Shown: positions 52,705 through 60,928, counted from the stretch's first letter. The stretch is DNA of 64,000 nucleotides from Bacillota bacterium (GCA_023390815.1 JAEWCC010000015.1:62001-126000), one strand, 5' to 3'. The notes: a model not told the origin generated them from the letters alone. A program made the numbers and translations.

Positions 52705-52775
52705 TATTCTGTATGACTTATATTCTGTATTACTTACTACCGCTATATAGTACCACGCAGTAGCGCAATTGTAAA
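52705..52775 (-). promoter_or_regulatory. PadR operon promoter with candidate operators
   Basis: On minus TTTACA (52770-52775), 17-base spacer, TACTAT (52747-52752). The inverted repeat CTACCGC (52737-52743) / GCAGTAG (52757-52763) flanks the -10 box. Downstream lies a direct repeat, TATTCTGTAT at 52705-52714 and 52721-52730 in plus-strand reading. Either could bind PadR. Confidence 0.58.
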
Positions 52776-52902
52776 TAGGTATTTTTTACGACCTGATAAT
52801 ATCTCCTTGAATGATAAAGATACCTGCGGTTCCGAAGTGATCCCAAAACATAGACACAAAGCTATTCCGTTGTCGATTGGATGCCGTCGTCTTTATACCA
52901 AG

Positions 52903-52933
52903 ACGGCAGCTACCAATCATGGGTAGCTGCCGT
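52903..52933. terminator. stem-loop ending the pentapeptide operon
   Basis: ACGGCAGCTACC (52903-52914) with GGTAGCTGCCGT (52922-52933), loop of seven bases. It lies about 36 bases after the pentapeptide gene stop on minus, between two minus-strand operons. The 276-base spacer holds nothing else that I can see beyond this and the PadR promoter. Confidence 0.7.
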
Positions 52934-52968
52934 TCATCATCATGGATTTATTTCCGTTGTCTTTACCC

Positions 52969-53688
52969 CTATATCACCGTTACTTTGGAGAGGTCGGCTT
53001 TCTGGCCCCTCAGCACAGCATAGGTCAGCTTATCGATGGTAGCACCGTCAAAAATCGTCTTTTTCACCTCGCTGTGCCGGAACGAAACGTTACGGATCAC
53101 GGAGTTTTTAAACGACGTGGCCTTCAGCTCCGACTTTTCAAATGCCGTATTGCTGAGCGTAAGCCCTTCAAAAGAGGCGCTTGTCAAGTCCGAGGACGTA
53201 AACTCCGTGTTAGTTAAGTTGCAGCCAATAAAGCTCGCCTTTTTCAGGCTTGAACCCTTGAACTTCGCGCCCGAGAGGTCCGCGCCGTCAAACCTGACAT
53301 TGGTCAGGTCCGCGCCTTTAAACGTACTGTTCTTTAAGTCCGCTCCGCGGAAATCCGAGCCCCGAAGATCGCTGTAGTTGAACTTTCCGTCATGCACTGC
53401 CACGCCCGCAAGGTCAGAGTCTCTTAAGTCGATCATCGATAGATCCTTTCGGGTCGTTTGCTGCAGCTGCCTCGTATTTCTGGCAATCCCTTCGATCATT
53501 TCCGAGATATCGCCCACCGATTCGATGGTCTTATTGAAGGCGTCCTCCTCGTTTAGGCCCTGCGCCATCAGGTCCTGCATCTTCTCCTCCAGGTCGCTCA
53601 CCAGCTCCTCCTTTAAATCGCTCACCGTATGCAGGTCTTCATAGGGAGCAAATATACCATCCAGATATTTTTCCAGTTTCCCATTCAT
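52969..53688 (-). CDS. pentapeptide-repeat protein with HAAS-like N-terminal domain
   Basis: A 239-residue protein. Residues 1 to about 75 form a helical domain like the HAAS/permease-prefix domain (LEKYLDGIFAPYEDLHTVSD, then LVSDLEEKMQDLMAQGLNEE). From about residue 85 it is a right-handed beta-helix of A(D/N)LxX repeats, such as LRGSDFRGADLKNSTFKGAD and SSLKKASFIGCNLTNTEFTS. Some pentapeptide proteins protect gyrase, but this form with a HAAS-like domain is not that type. It is co-transcribed with a PadR regulator. AGGA precedes the ATG at 53688. Confidence 0.85.
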   Translation of the reverse strand: MNGKLEKYLDGIFAPYEDLHTVSDLKEELVSDLEEKMQDLMAQGLNEEDAFNKTIESVGDISEMIEGIARNTRQLQQTTRKDLSMIDLRDSDLAGVAVHDGKFNYSDLRGSDFRGADLKNSTFKGADLTNVRFDGADLSGAKFKGSSLKKASFIGCNLTNTEFTSSDLTSASFEGLTLSNTAFEKSELKATSFKNSVIRNVSFRHSEVKKTIFDGATIDKLTYAVLRGQKADLSKVTVI

Positions 53689-53729
53689 TGTTGTGATTCC
53701 TTTCTCAAATTTCAAACTTTTTGACCGCT

Positions 53730-54059
53730 TTAAAGCAGTTGATCCAGAATACGCTTTGCGTATTCCCAGTTGCTCTTGTTTTCATGATAGGTTTCCCTGC
53801 CCTTCCCGGTAATGCTATAGTATCGCCTTCGTCCGCCCTGATTTCCCTCGCCCCAGTACGATGTGATGCAGCCGTCGCTCTCCAGCCGCTTTAAGCTTGA
53901 GTACATCGTTGCTTCCTTAAGCTCGTAGCCGCCGCCGGAATTTGATGCGATGAGCTTACTGATCTCATATCCGTATTTATCGCCGTCTGTCAGCAGCTTT
54001 AATATCATGGTGTCCGTGTGTCCCCTCAGCAAATCCGATGAAATCATATTATCAGCCAT
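53730..54059 (-). CDS. PadR-family regulator of the pentapeptide gene
   Basis: A 109-residue winged-helix regulator: TDTMILKLLTDGDKYGYEIS, then YELKEATMYSSLKRLESDGC and GGRRRYYSITGKGRETYHEN. PadR proteins with HAAS-domain partners are a common pair in Firmicutes, and the HAAS domain is thought to act with the regulator. GGAGGTG precedes the ATG at 54059. It lies 41 bases upstream of the pentapeptide gene and behind a strong promoter with a dyad. Confidence 0.92.
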   Translation of the reverse strand: MADNMISSDLLRGHTDTMILKLLTDGDKYGYEISKLIASNSGGGYELKEATMYSSLKRLESDGCITSYWGEGNQGGRRRYYSITGKGRETYHENKSNWEYAKRILDQLL

Positions 54060-54080
54060 GTTTGCACCTCCATAGTCACA

Positions 54081-54113
54081 TTTATATATCATAGTACCTC
54101 GTCTGTCAAGGTA
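54081..54113 (-). promoter_or_regulatory. PadR/pentapeptide promoter with dyad operator
   Basis: On minus TTGACA (54104-54109), 17-base spacer, TATAAA (54081-54086). The inverted repeat TACCT (54095-54099) / AGGTA (54109-54113), nine bases apart, covers the -35 box and fits a PadR-type operator. Confidence 0.68.
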
Positions 54114-54167
54114 TTTTTATTATCATAATACCACTTTTATTTGAATAGTTTTGCGGGAAAATAAAAA

Positions 54168-54186
54168 GAAGCGCACGCCACGCTTC
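54168..54186 (-). terminator. terminator of the ABC-F gene
   Basis: On minus GAAGCG, seven-base loop, CGCTTC, then TTTTTATTTT. Confidence 0.75.
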
Positions 54187-54237
54187 ATTTTGACGAAAGC
54201 CTTATAAATACAGAAAATCGGGGTTTAACACTGCCGG

Positions 54238-56034
54238 CTACTTGCCTTCCTGCATTTTTTCCGCAATGTCGTTTAAATAAAGCCATCTCTCCATTTTCTC
54301 GTGCAATTCCGCCTCCAGCGCCGACTCTTCCTTCAGCAGCTCTTCCAGAAGGACATAATTGCTCGCTTCCTTCTCAATATCCTTTTTCACTTTATCGAGA
54401 CGCTGTTCCAATTCCGCAATCACGCTGTCGATAACGCCGTACTCCTTCTGTTCGCCGAACGTAAACTTTGCTTTAGTTGGAGGCTTGTTTATCGGCTCGC
54501 TTGGGGTCGTCTGCTTTTTAACCGCCGCTTTTAGTTCCTGCTGCTTTTGCGACTCTTCAAAGTCACGCAGATAATCCGAATATCCTCCGAGTATCTGCTT
54601 AATCGTTCCGTTTTCCTGGAATACGAAAATTCTTTCCGCGATCTTATTTAAGAAATAGCGGTCATGTGAAACCGCGACGACTGCCCCGTTAAAGCTCTCC
54701 AGATAATCCTCCAGGATTATCAGCGTCATGATGTCAAGGTCATTCGTCGGCTCATCCAGCAGAAGAACATTCGGCGCTTCCATGATCGTGCGCAGCAAAA
54801 AAAGCCTTCTTCTCTCGCCGCCGGACAACCGTCCAATTGTATTGTACTGCTGGCTGGCCGGAAAGAGAAACTTCTCCAGCATCTGCGTGGCCGTCAGCGT
54901 GCCGTCCGTGGTAACGATATTCTCGGCACCATCACGGATATAGTCGATCACGCGAAGCGAAGTATCCATCTCTTCGCATTCCTGAGAGAAGAAGCCGATT
55001 TTTACCGTATCCCCCGTCTCCACAGTTCCTGAGTCCGCACTCAATCTGCCGCTCATCATCTTAAGCAACGTGGATTTGCCGCACCCGTTTTTGCCGAGGA
55101 TACCGATGCGGTCATTTCGCATCAGCATGTATTCAAAATCCGATACAAGCGGCTTACTATCGAAGCTTTTGGATATATGGTTCAAATAAATCGTCTTTTT
55201 GCCCATCCGGGTCGTCACCGAATTGATGTCCAGCTTTTGGGCGGCTGCCGGGCCTTCCATGCCGCTCAGTTCGTTAAACCGATCGATCCGGGCTTTGCTT
55301 TTGGTGCTGCGCGCCCTTGCCCCGCGCTGCATCCATTCAAGCTCCCTTTTCAGAAAACTCCGGCGCTTTCGGTCCGAGGCGATCTCCATTTCCTCGCGCT
55401 GCGCTTTCAGTTCCAGAAACTTCGAATAATTCGCCTCATAACTGTAGAGAGAACCGTTATCGATCTCGACGATTTTGTTGGCGACCCTGTCCAAAAAATA
55501 ACGGTCATGCGTCACCATCAGTATCGCACCCGTATACTTTTGCAGATACTTCTCCAGCCACTGTACCATTTCACTGTCAATATGGTTGGTGGGCTCGTCC
55601 AGTATTAACAGGTCGCTGGGATGAATGAGCGCGCTTGCAATGGAAACGCGTTTCTTCTCGCCGCCGGACAGCAGCCTTACATCCTTGTCAAAATCCTTAA
55701 TACCCAGCTTGGTTAATATGGTTTTGGCTTCATGCTCCTTCAGCTCTTTGATCTCTCTGGAAGCGCCTTTAAAAACCTGCTCGAGTATGGTTGTATCCTC
55801 TTCGAAAACCGGGTTCTGGGGCAGATAGCCGACTCTCAGGCCTCCCGCCTTGGTAATCGAACCCAAATCCGCAGTTTCCTCTCCTGCGATAATCTTTAGA
55901 AAGGTTGATTTTCCCGTGCCGTTGATACCCACGACGCCGATTTTATCCCCTTCGCTGATATACAGCGAGATATCCTGAAGCAGTACCTTTTCACTATAGC
56001 TTTTTGTGATATTGACTGCCGAACATAATACCAA
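54238..56034 (-). CDS. ABC-F family ATPase (Uup-like)
   Basis: A 598-residue soluble twin-ATPase protein with no membrane domain. Walker A motifs are GINGTGKST (residues 36-44) and GKNGCGKST near residue 315. Signatures are LLSGGEKKRVSIASALI and LSGGERRRLFLLRTI. The linker between domains has ERELEWMQRGARARSTKSKA-type sequence (here LKRELEWMQRGARARSTKSK). The C-terminal coiled coil (LEQRLDKVKKDIEKEASNYV) resembles Uup. ABC-F proteins act on ribosomes; some confer antibiotic resistance. Which role this one has is not clear. A weak ribosome site precedes the ATG. Confidence 0.93.
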   Translation of the reverse strand: MVLCSAVNITKSYSEKVLLQDISLYISEGDKIGVVGINGTGKSTFLKIIAGEETADLGSITKAGGLRVGYLPQNPVFEEDTTILEQVFKGASREIKELKEHEAKTILTKLGIKDFDKDVRLLSGGEKKRVSIASALIHPSDLLILDEPTNHIDSEMVQWLEKYLQKYTGAILMVTHDRYFLDRVANKIVEIDNGSLYSYEANYSKFLELKAQREEMEIASDRKRRSFLKRELEWMQRGARARSTKSKARIDRFNELSGMEGPAAAQKLDINSVTTRMGKKTIYLNHISKSFDSKPLVSDFEYMLMRNDRIGILGKNGCGKSTLLKMMSGRLSADSGTVETGDTVKIGFFSQECEEMDTSLRVIDYIRDGAENIVTTDGTLTATQMLEKFLFPASQQYNTIGRLSGGERRRLFLLRTIMEAPNVLLLDEPTNDLDIMTLIILEDYLESFNGAVVAVSHDRYFLNKIAERIFVFQENGTIKQILGGYSDYLRDFEESQKQQELKAAVKKQTTPSEPINKPPTKAKFTFGEQKEYGVIDSVIAELEQRLDKVKKDIEKEASNYVLLEELLKEESALEAELHEKMERWLYLNDIAEKMQEGK

Positions 56035-56202
56035 GTTAATTTACTCCTTAACACTAAACTAAACTTAACAATTCGTGATTGCTCCTGATTATATCATAAC
56101 AGGCGCAATCCTGCACTTTGTGCTAAAATTGAGTATATAGATTACGAGGTGCCTGCGAGCAGCACGTGCACGCAGCACATAAGCAAAGAAAAGGAGAGAA
56201 CG

Positions 56203-56394
56203 ATGGACGGTAAAAAGAGAAGTGATATTCATATCGGCGATACCGTAATGGTGGTGCAAAAGCAGCATCAGGGCAGCGGAGAACTCACAGAGGGCGTCGT
56301 CAGAAGGATATTGACCAACTCCGCCGTTCACCCGCATGGCATCAAGGTCATGCTGGAAAGCGGCATTGTCGGCAGGGTAAAAGAAATCCGATAG
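56203..56394 (+). CDS. YwbE family protein
   Basis: A 63-residue protein matching the YwbE/DUF2196 family over its whole length: MDGKKRSDIHIGDTVMVVQK, GELTEGVVRRILTNSAVHPH and GIKVMLESGIVGRVKEI. The family is small and SH3/KOW-like; its function is unknown. AAGGAG stands seven bases before the ATG at 56203; a longer frame from 56149 has no ribosome site. Confidence 0.92.
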   Translation: MDGKKRSDIHIGDTVMVVQKQHQGSGELTEGVVRRILTNSAVHPHGIKVMLESGIVGRVKEIR

Positions 56395-56448
56395 CTCCGC
56401 CTTGTGAGCAATCGGAAAGTCTGCGCCCATGTTCGCCGCCTTGCTTAC

Positions 56449-56790
56449 CTATGCTGTTGGAAACACCACCACCAGCAGCATCTTGAAGCGCTCGGGCGCT
56501 TCCACCGCATGCGGCACGGTTGCGGGCATAACCACCGCCTGCCCCGCGGCTGCGATGTGCTCCTGACCGCCGATGGTCAGTTTCGCTTTGCCGTCCAGCA
56601 CGTACACGAGCGCGTCGCCGCTCGACTCGTGGGAACTGATCTCTTCGCCGCTGTCGAACGCGAACAGCGTGATGCTGACCGCCTTGTTCTGCACCAGTGT
56701 GCGGCTGACGATCTGTCCCGGCTGATACGTGACCAGCTCCGCCATCTCCACAGCTTTTTCAAAATCGATGTTCTTGAGTATGTTGCTCAT
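56449..56790 (-). CDS. cupin domain protein
   Basis: A 113-residue single-domain cupin. The first cupin motif is near ISSHESSGDALVYVLDGKAK, with a His and a Glu where metal ligands are usual. The second is VVMPATVPHAVEAPERFKML, with a His. No substrate can be named. GAGGAGAG precedes the ATG. It stands alone, convergent with ywbE. Confidence 0.9.
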   Translation of the reverse strand: MSNILKNIDFEKAVEMAELVTYQPGQIVSRTLVQNKAVSITLFAFDSGEEISSHESSGDALVYVLDGKAKLTIGGQEHIAAAGQAVVMPATVPHAVEAPERFKMLLVVVFPTA

Positions 56791-56947
56791 AGTCTTTCTC
56801 TCCTCGCATCATGTATCAAAGACATTTTTCCCGTAGCATGCGGGCACAATGCGCCGCACCCTTTTTATCCCTTATGCCCAATGTAAAGTTTATTATATCG
56901 GGAAAATATAATTGGTTCAATACGCCGCCCGTTGCAGAATCAAACCA

Positions 56948-56972
56948 AAAAAGCCCCGCGCGGGGGCTTTTT
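56948..56972. terminator. bidirectional terminator
   Basis: Stem AAAAAGCCCC (56948-56957) with GGGGCTTTTT (56963-56972), loop GCGCG. It ends the membrane protein gene on minus. Otherwise nothing is seen in the spacer 56791-57028. Confidence 0.88.
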
Positions 56973-57028
56973 CGGCTGCCTTTTCAGTTACTGTTATTGG
57001 TGGGAAGAAAAGGGATGGTACGCTTTGC

Positions 57029-57688
57029 TTAAAACCAGAGGGGCGGTACGCTCGCCATCATCACGATGCCAAATATCAGCCCGACCACTGAAACCGCTAC
57101 GACCACGATCTTGTTTCTCTCGTTGTGGAAGGTGCCCACAATGCCCAGCATGAACAACACCACCGCGAGTATTACCGTCACGAGGCCCTGCTGGTCGCCC
57201 AGCTGGTTGGCGGTATTGCCCTCTTCTATCTTTGCGTAGCCTTCATCCATCACGGCCTGCGCATCGGCATAATAGCTGTCGACGAAACCTTCCATCTCGA
57301 ACGGGGTCGCGTATTCCTCCTGCGCGTTGGCCCAATCGATCGCCGCAGTCAGTTCGTCGGACACGCTGTACATGATCATGTCGATCTTGTACTGTGCGGC
57401 CTCCGAAGCGTCCGTATCGCCATAATAATCGGCGTATACCTTGTCTACCTGCAAACTGCTGATCTGGTTCCACGTCGCCATATCCTGCGCGATCGTTTGC
57501 GAAGCCTCATTCCAGCGCTCGTTGCCGTCCGCCAGCGTGGCGTTGCCTTCGGTATACGCCTGCGCCTGATTGCCGTCGTACAGCGAGGCCTGCCAAGCGG
57601 CCCAGGCGGTCAGCACGGCGCTGAAGCCCAGCAAAATGGCGATCAACAGTTCAAACCCTTTTGAAAACTTTTCAGATTGAATGTCCAT
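57029..57688 (-). CDS. membrane protein with N- and C-terminal helices, function unknown
   Basis: A 219-residue protein with a helix near residues 13-33 (LLIAILLGFSAVLTAWAAWQ), a central, probably extracytoplasmic helical domain of about 125 residues rich in Ala, Asp, Gln and Tyr, and two C-terminal helices (LVTVILAVVLFMLGIVGTF and KIVVVAVSVVGLIFGIVMMA). The layout is like DUF4337-type proteins, but the match is uncertain. AGGAGCATAAC holds the ribosome site. It is a single-gene unit. Confidence 0.65.
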   Translation of the reverse strand: MDIQSEKFSKGFELLIAILLGFSAVLTAWAAWQASLYDGNQAQAYTEGNATLADGNERWNEASQTIAQDMATWNQISSLQVDKVYADYYGDTDASEAAQYKIDMIMYSVSDELTAAIDWANAQEEYATPFEMEGFVDSYYADAQAVMDEGYAKIEEGNTANQLGDQQGLVTVILAVVLFMLGIVGTFHNERNKIVVVAVSVVGLIFGIVMMASVPPLWF

Positions 57689-58038
57689 GTTATGCTCCTT
57701 TAATATATTAATTTAATCACGGAACGGATAGTGAACGAATGCGAAGAGCCAATTATACCACACCCTCACATTAAAAATCGGGGAATATCTACTTAACTTT
57801 AATAAAGTATATATGAATCAACAAAAAGTCAACAACCAACGTAAAAAAGGGGTATGTACACAACGTAAAAGAGGGGTATGTATCCCTCAAGCAGGAGTTT
57901 TTCAGTTCGGGAAGTTCCTCCCCATCAGCGCAGTGGAAATATTTGTTTTTACGCTTTCCCTGCCAAAACCACACGAAAGACTACAAAAACAACAGGCGGC
58001 CCATCAGGAGCCGCCCGCAGTCATCTAAGCTTATACTT
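57689..58038. repeat. 350-base spacer with a 24-base tandem repeat and the metK terminator
   Basis: Two 21-base copies of AACGTAAAARAGGGGTATGT plus A lie at 57838-57858 and 57862-57882, 24 bases apart, differing at one base. They lie in an AT-rich stretch without a credible gene. The hairpin GGCGGC (57995-58000) with GCCGCC (58010-58015), followed on minus by TGTTGTTTTTG, ends metK. No gene is seen. Confidence 0.65.
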
Positions 58039-59169
58039 TTACCCCAGCTGATCGGCCATATCCAGCCGCTCCCACGGCAGGTCCAGCTCCGGACGGCCAA
58101 AATGGCCGTACGCCGCCACCTGCTTGTAGATTGGCCTGCAAAGGTCCAGCCGTTCAATGATCGCGGCAGGCCTCAGGTCGTACCGGGAAAGCAGGCGCTG
58201 CGCGAGCTGCTCGTCGTCCATCACGCCGGTGCCGAAGGTATCCACATAGAGCGAAACCGGCTTTGCCACGCCGATCGCGTACGCTACCTCAATCTCGCAG
58301 CGCTCCGCCAGCCCCGCCGCCACGGCGTTCTTGGCAAGATGCCGCACCGCGTAGGCTGCGCTGCGGTCCACCTTGGAGGGGTCCTTGCCGGAAAACGCGC
58401 CGCCGCCATGACGCGCATAGCCGCCATACGTATCCACAATGATCTTGCGGCCGGTAAGGCCGGAGTCTCCCGCGGGGCCGCCGATAACGAACCGTCCCGT
58501 CGGGTTGACAAAATATTTCGTATTCGCATCCAGCATTTCCGCCGGGATCACCGCGCGGACCACATGCTGCAATACGTCGTCATAGATTTGCTTTTGCTCC
58601 ACGTCGTCGGCGTGCTGCGTGGAAACGACCACGGTATCGACGCGTATGGGTGTGAGGCCGTCGTACTCCACCGTAACCTGCGCCTTGCCATCGGGCCGAA
58701 GATAGGCCAATGTCCCGTTTTTACGCACCTCGGAAAGCCGCTTTGTGAGCCGGTGCGAGAGCGTAATCGGCAGCGGCATCAGCTCCTGCGTCTCACGGCA
58801 CGCAAACCCGAACATCATGCCTTGATCGCCCGCGCCCTGGTCCTCCTTGCTTACGCCGATCGCGATATCGCCCGACTGCTCGTTGATGCTCGTGATTACG
58901 CCGCAGGTATCCGCATCGAAACCAAACTTTGCGCGCGTAAAGCCGATTTCGCGCACCGTCTCGCGTACGATTTTCGGGATATCCACATAGCAGTCTGTCG
59001 TGATCTCGCCCATGACCAGCACAAGCCCTGTACAAACCGAGCTTTCGCAAGCGACGCGCGCCTTTTTGTCGCAGGTCAGTATCGCGTCCAGCACGCTGTC
59101 GCTGATCTGGTCGCAGATCTTGTCGGGATGCCCTTCCGTCACCGACTCGGATGTAAACAGCCTTTTCAT
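58039..59169 (-). CDS. metK: S-adenosylmethionine synthetase
   Basis: A 376-residue enzyme making S-adenosylmethionine from methionine and ATP. The start MKRLFTSESVTEGHPDKICD is typical, with His at position 14 and Asp at 16. The hexapeptide GAGDQG lies near residue 115, and the phosphate loop GGGAFSGKDPSKVDRSAAYA near residue 260. I chose the ATG at 59169 from the family start. The leader holds a SAM-I riboswitch, so the gene is shut off by its product. Confidence 0.97.
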   Translation of the reverse strand: MKRLFTSESVTEGHPDKICDQISDSVLDAILTCDKKARVACESSVCTGLVLVMGEITTDCYVDIPKIVRETVREIGFTRAKFGFDADTCGVITSINEQSGDIAIGVSKEDQGAGDQGMMFGFACRETQELMPLPITLSHRLTKRLSEVRKNGTLAYLRPDGKAQVTVEYDGLTPIRVDTVVVSTQHADDVEQKQIYDDVLQHVVRAVIPAEMLDANTKYFVNPTGRFVIGGPAGDSGLTGRKIIVDTYGGYARHGGGAFSGKDPSKVDRSAAYAVRHLAKNAVAAGLAERCEIEVAYAIGVAKPVSLYVDTFGTGVMDDEQLAQRLLSRYDLRPAAIIERLDLCRPIYKQVAAYGHFGRPELDLPWERLDMADQLG

Positions 59170-59198
59170 GTCCTTATTATGTCTCCTTAAACCTTTTT

Positions 59199-59330
59199 CA
59201 ATAAAAAACCCCGCATCAGCGAGGCTCGGAAAAAGCTTCTTCACCTCATCTATCAGGAATTGGCACCTTGACGTTCTCGTCTGGTTGCCGGGCTTCACAG
59301 GGCCTGTCCCTCCGCCGCTCTTGATAAGGG
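59199..59330 (-). ncRNA. SAM-I (S-box) riboswitch with terminator
   Basis: On minus the leader reads CTTATCAAGAGCGGCGGAGG, then GACAGGCCCTGTGAAGCCCG, GCAACC and AAGGTGCCAATTCCTGATAG, all characteristic of the S-box. P1 pairs TTATCA with TGATAG. The expression platform ends in the terminator CCTCGC-TGAT-GCGGGG followed by six T (59203-59224 on plus). SAM binding should stop transcription before metK. The call rests on conserved sequence and order. Confidence 0.96.
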
Positions 59331-59347
59331 TTTTTAATTGTACCCCT

Positions 59348-59375
59348 ATCATAGCACGTTTTCGTCCCTTTGCAA
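59348..59375 (-). promoter_or_regulatory. promoter of the riboswitch-metK transcript
   Basis: On minus TTGCAA (59370-59375), 16-base spacer, TATGAT (59348-59353), about 20 bases before the riboswitch aptamer. Confidence 0.65.
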
Positions 59376-59508
59376 AGCCCCAAAAAGTACGGCTCATTGC
59401 GCGATTTCCAAGGAAAACGGCAGAAACAAAAAGGCTGTTTGCACCTCTTGGCGCAAACAACCCCGCGCGCGGGGAGCATAGCTCACCGCGTTTAAAACGA
59501 CGAAACCC

Positions 59509-59934
59509 TTACTGCTGGGACGAAGGCAAGATCAATTCCACGCTGGGCGCTTCCGCAGCGTCGGCATAGCCGTTATCCTTAACCTCAAACACGAGACGGC
59601 ATTTGATTACCGGGTCGCCCGCATTCTTGCGCTCGTATACAACGCATTTAAGGTCGTAAACCTGACTGTCCAGCTTGGCCTTTGTGCCGCCGAGGAAATA
59701 TTCGTCGGCCTGGTCAAGGTTCACCGCTACCTCTTGTTCGGGGGTCAGCGTAATGACGAGCAGTATGTTGCCCGGACCCGATTTCACTTCCTCGCCCGAA
59801 TTGGCCATGATGCTGGTTTCAAACTCCTGGCTCACGGCACATTTCCCGATTCCGGTTTGAATCTGCTCTGCCTGTGCGCACGCAGATAGCAGCAGGGCGG
59901 CGCAAAGCAGCAGAGGCAGTATATATTTTTTCAT
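59509..59934 (-). CDS. lipoprotein of unknown function
   Basis: A 141-residue lipoprotein: signal peptide with lipobox LLLSAC, then a beta-rich domain with PGNILLVITLTPEQEVAVNL and YDLKCVVYERKNAGDPVIKC, ending VELILPSSQQ. The pattern is like immunoglobulin-like DUF4352 domains, but this is uncertain. AAGGGAA precedes the ATG at 59934. It is divergent from the QueG-like gene. Confidence 0.75.
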   Translation of the reverse strand: MKKYILPLLLCAALLLSACAQAEQIQTGIGKCAVSQEFETSIMANSGEEVKSGPGNILLVITLTPEQEVAVNLDQADEYFLGGTKAKLDSQVYDLKCVVYERKNAGDPVIKCRLVFEVKDNGYADAAEAPSVELILPSSQQ

Positions 59935-59968
59935 ATCGTTCCCTTTTCCGTTCTTTTTTGCTGTCACA

Positions 59969-59997
59969 ATTATATCTCAGCATACGGCTGTGCGCAA
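59969..59997 (-). promoter_or_regulatory. sigma-A promoter of the lipoprotein gene
   Basis: On minus TTGCGC (59992-59997), 17-base spacer, TATAAT (59969-59974). Confidence 0.65.
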
Positions 59998-60014
59998 CAT
60001 TTTTCATCCGATCG

Positions 60015-60043
60015 TTGTCAATTTGTCAGGTTTGTGCAATAAT
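60015..60043 (+). promoter_or_regulatory. sigma-A promoter of the QueG-like gene, start on the ATG
   Basis: TTGTCA (60015-60020), 17-base spacer, AATAAT (60038-60043). The start expected seven bases after the -10 box is 60050, the A of the ATG. No Shine-Dalgarno sequence lies between. Confidence 0.55.
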
Positions 60044-60049
60044 TTGAAG

Positions 60050-60928
60050 ATGATCGTAAAAAATGACTTCCTTGCGTACGCGCTTTCGCTGGGCGTCAGC
60101 GACGTGCGCTTTGCCCGCGCGGATGGTTTTCTAGCTTTCAGCGAAACCGACCAAGTGGATATACGCACGCGTTTGCACAACGCAACATGTATCGTGGTCT
60201 TGTTTACCGGCTATCTGCCTGCCGAAGGCGCGCCGGAGGGCTTTATGCCGCTCTCGGCGTATTATGTCGCTTCCAATACCGGTTATCACGCCGCAAAAGC
60301 ACTCTCAGCCTGGCTGCGCGAGGGGGGTGCGGCAGCCCTACACGACATCGATCTGCCCGCGCGCGCGGCGGCGCTGCGCACAGGCGGCTTCATCGGCGAT
60401 AACGGCTTTTACTACCACGACCGGCTGGGTTCTTTTGTTGCCATCCACACGATCTTGACCGACGCGTTCCCGCCGGACGAAACTGTATCCGATGAGAATC
60501 GCTGCACACACTGCGGCCTGTGTACGGCTGCTTGTCCAAGCAATGCCACAGCCGACCTTTCACGCTGCCTGCGCAAGCACATCAATCATGATATCCCTGA
60601 ACATCTGCGCGGTAACGTCTATCAGATTTTAGGCTGCGAGCGCTGCCAGAGCGCCTGTCCGCTCAATCCCGACGGCCTTAGCGAGCCGCATAGTTTCGCG
60701 CTTGAAGCGCTGCTTTCGGGAGAAGCCACGGATGCTGTGCGCAATCTCGCGGGCAGCAACTTTGTCCGTTCCGGCCGGCTAAAATCGCAGGCGGCGCTAT
60801 ATGCCGCGGCAACCGGGCAGCGTCAGCTGCTGCCCCAGCTTTGGGAGCTGTCCCAAAGCGCCGGAGAGCCGGTGAGGTCACACGCGCTTTGGGCATACCA
60901 ACAGCTCTGTGGGGAGGACACGTTATGA
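60050..60928 (+). CDS. QueG-like double 4Fe-4S cluster protein
   Basis: A 292-residue protein related to epoxyqueuosine reductase QueG. The two cluster motifs are CTHCGLCTAACPSNA and CERCQSACPLNPDG. The segment GNVYQILGCERCQSACPLN is like that of QueG. The N-terminal region (GYLPAEGAPEGFMPLSAYYV) is short and diverged from the cobalamin-binding domain, so I do not assert tRNA modification. The C-terminal part has HEAT-like helices, as in some QueG proteins. The ATG at 60050 may lead a leaderless mRNA. ATGA overlap joins it to ispE. Confidence 0.82.
   Translation: MIVKNDFLAYALSLGVSDVRFARADGFLAFSETDQVDIRTRLHNATCIVVLFTGYLPAEGAPEGFMPLSAYYVASNTGYHAAKALSAWLREGGAAALHDIDLPARAAALRTGGFIGDNGFYYHDRLGSFVAIHTILTDAFPPDETVSDENRCTHCGLCTAACPSNATADLSRCLRKHINHDIPEHLRGNVYQILGCERCQSACPLNPDGLSEPHSFALEALLSGEATDAVRNLAGSNFVRSGRLKSQAALYAAATGQRQLLPQLWELSQSAGEPVRSHALWAYQQLCGEDTL

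Noticed and set aside
57789..57974. A 61-codon minus-strand frame over the tandem repeat (internally repeated YPSFTL/YPFFTL)
   Set aside because: The protein repeat is simply the DNA repeat translated; there is no ribosome site and no homology that I recognise.
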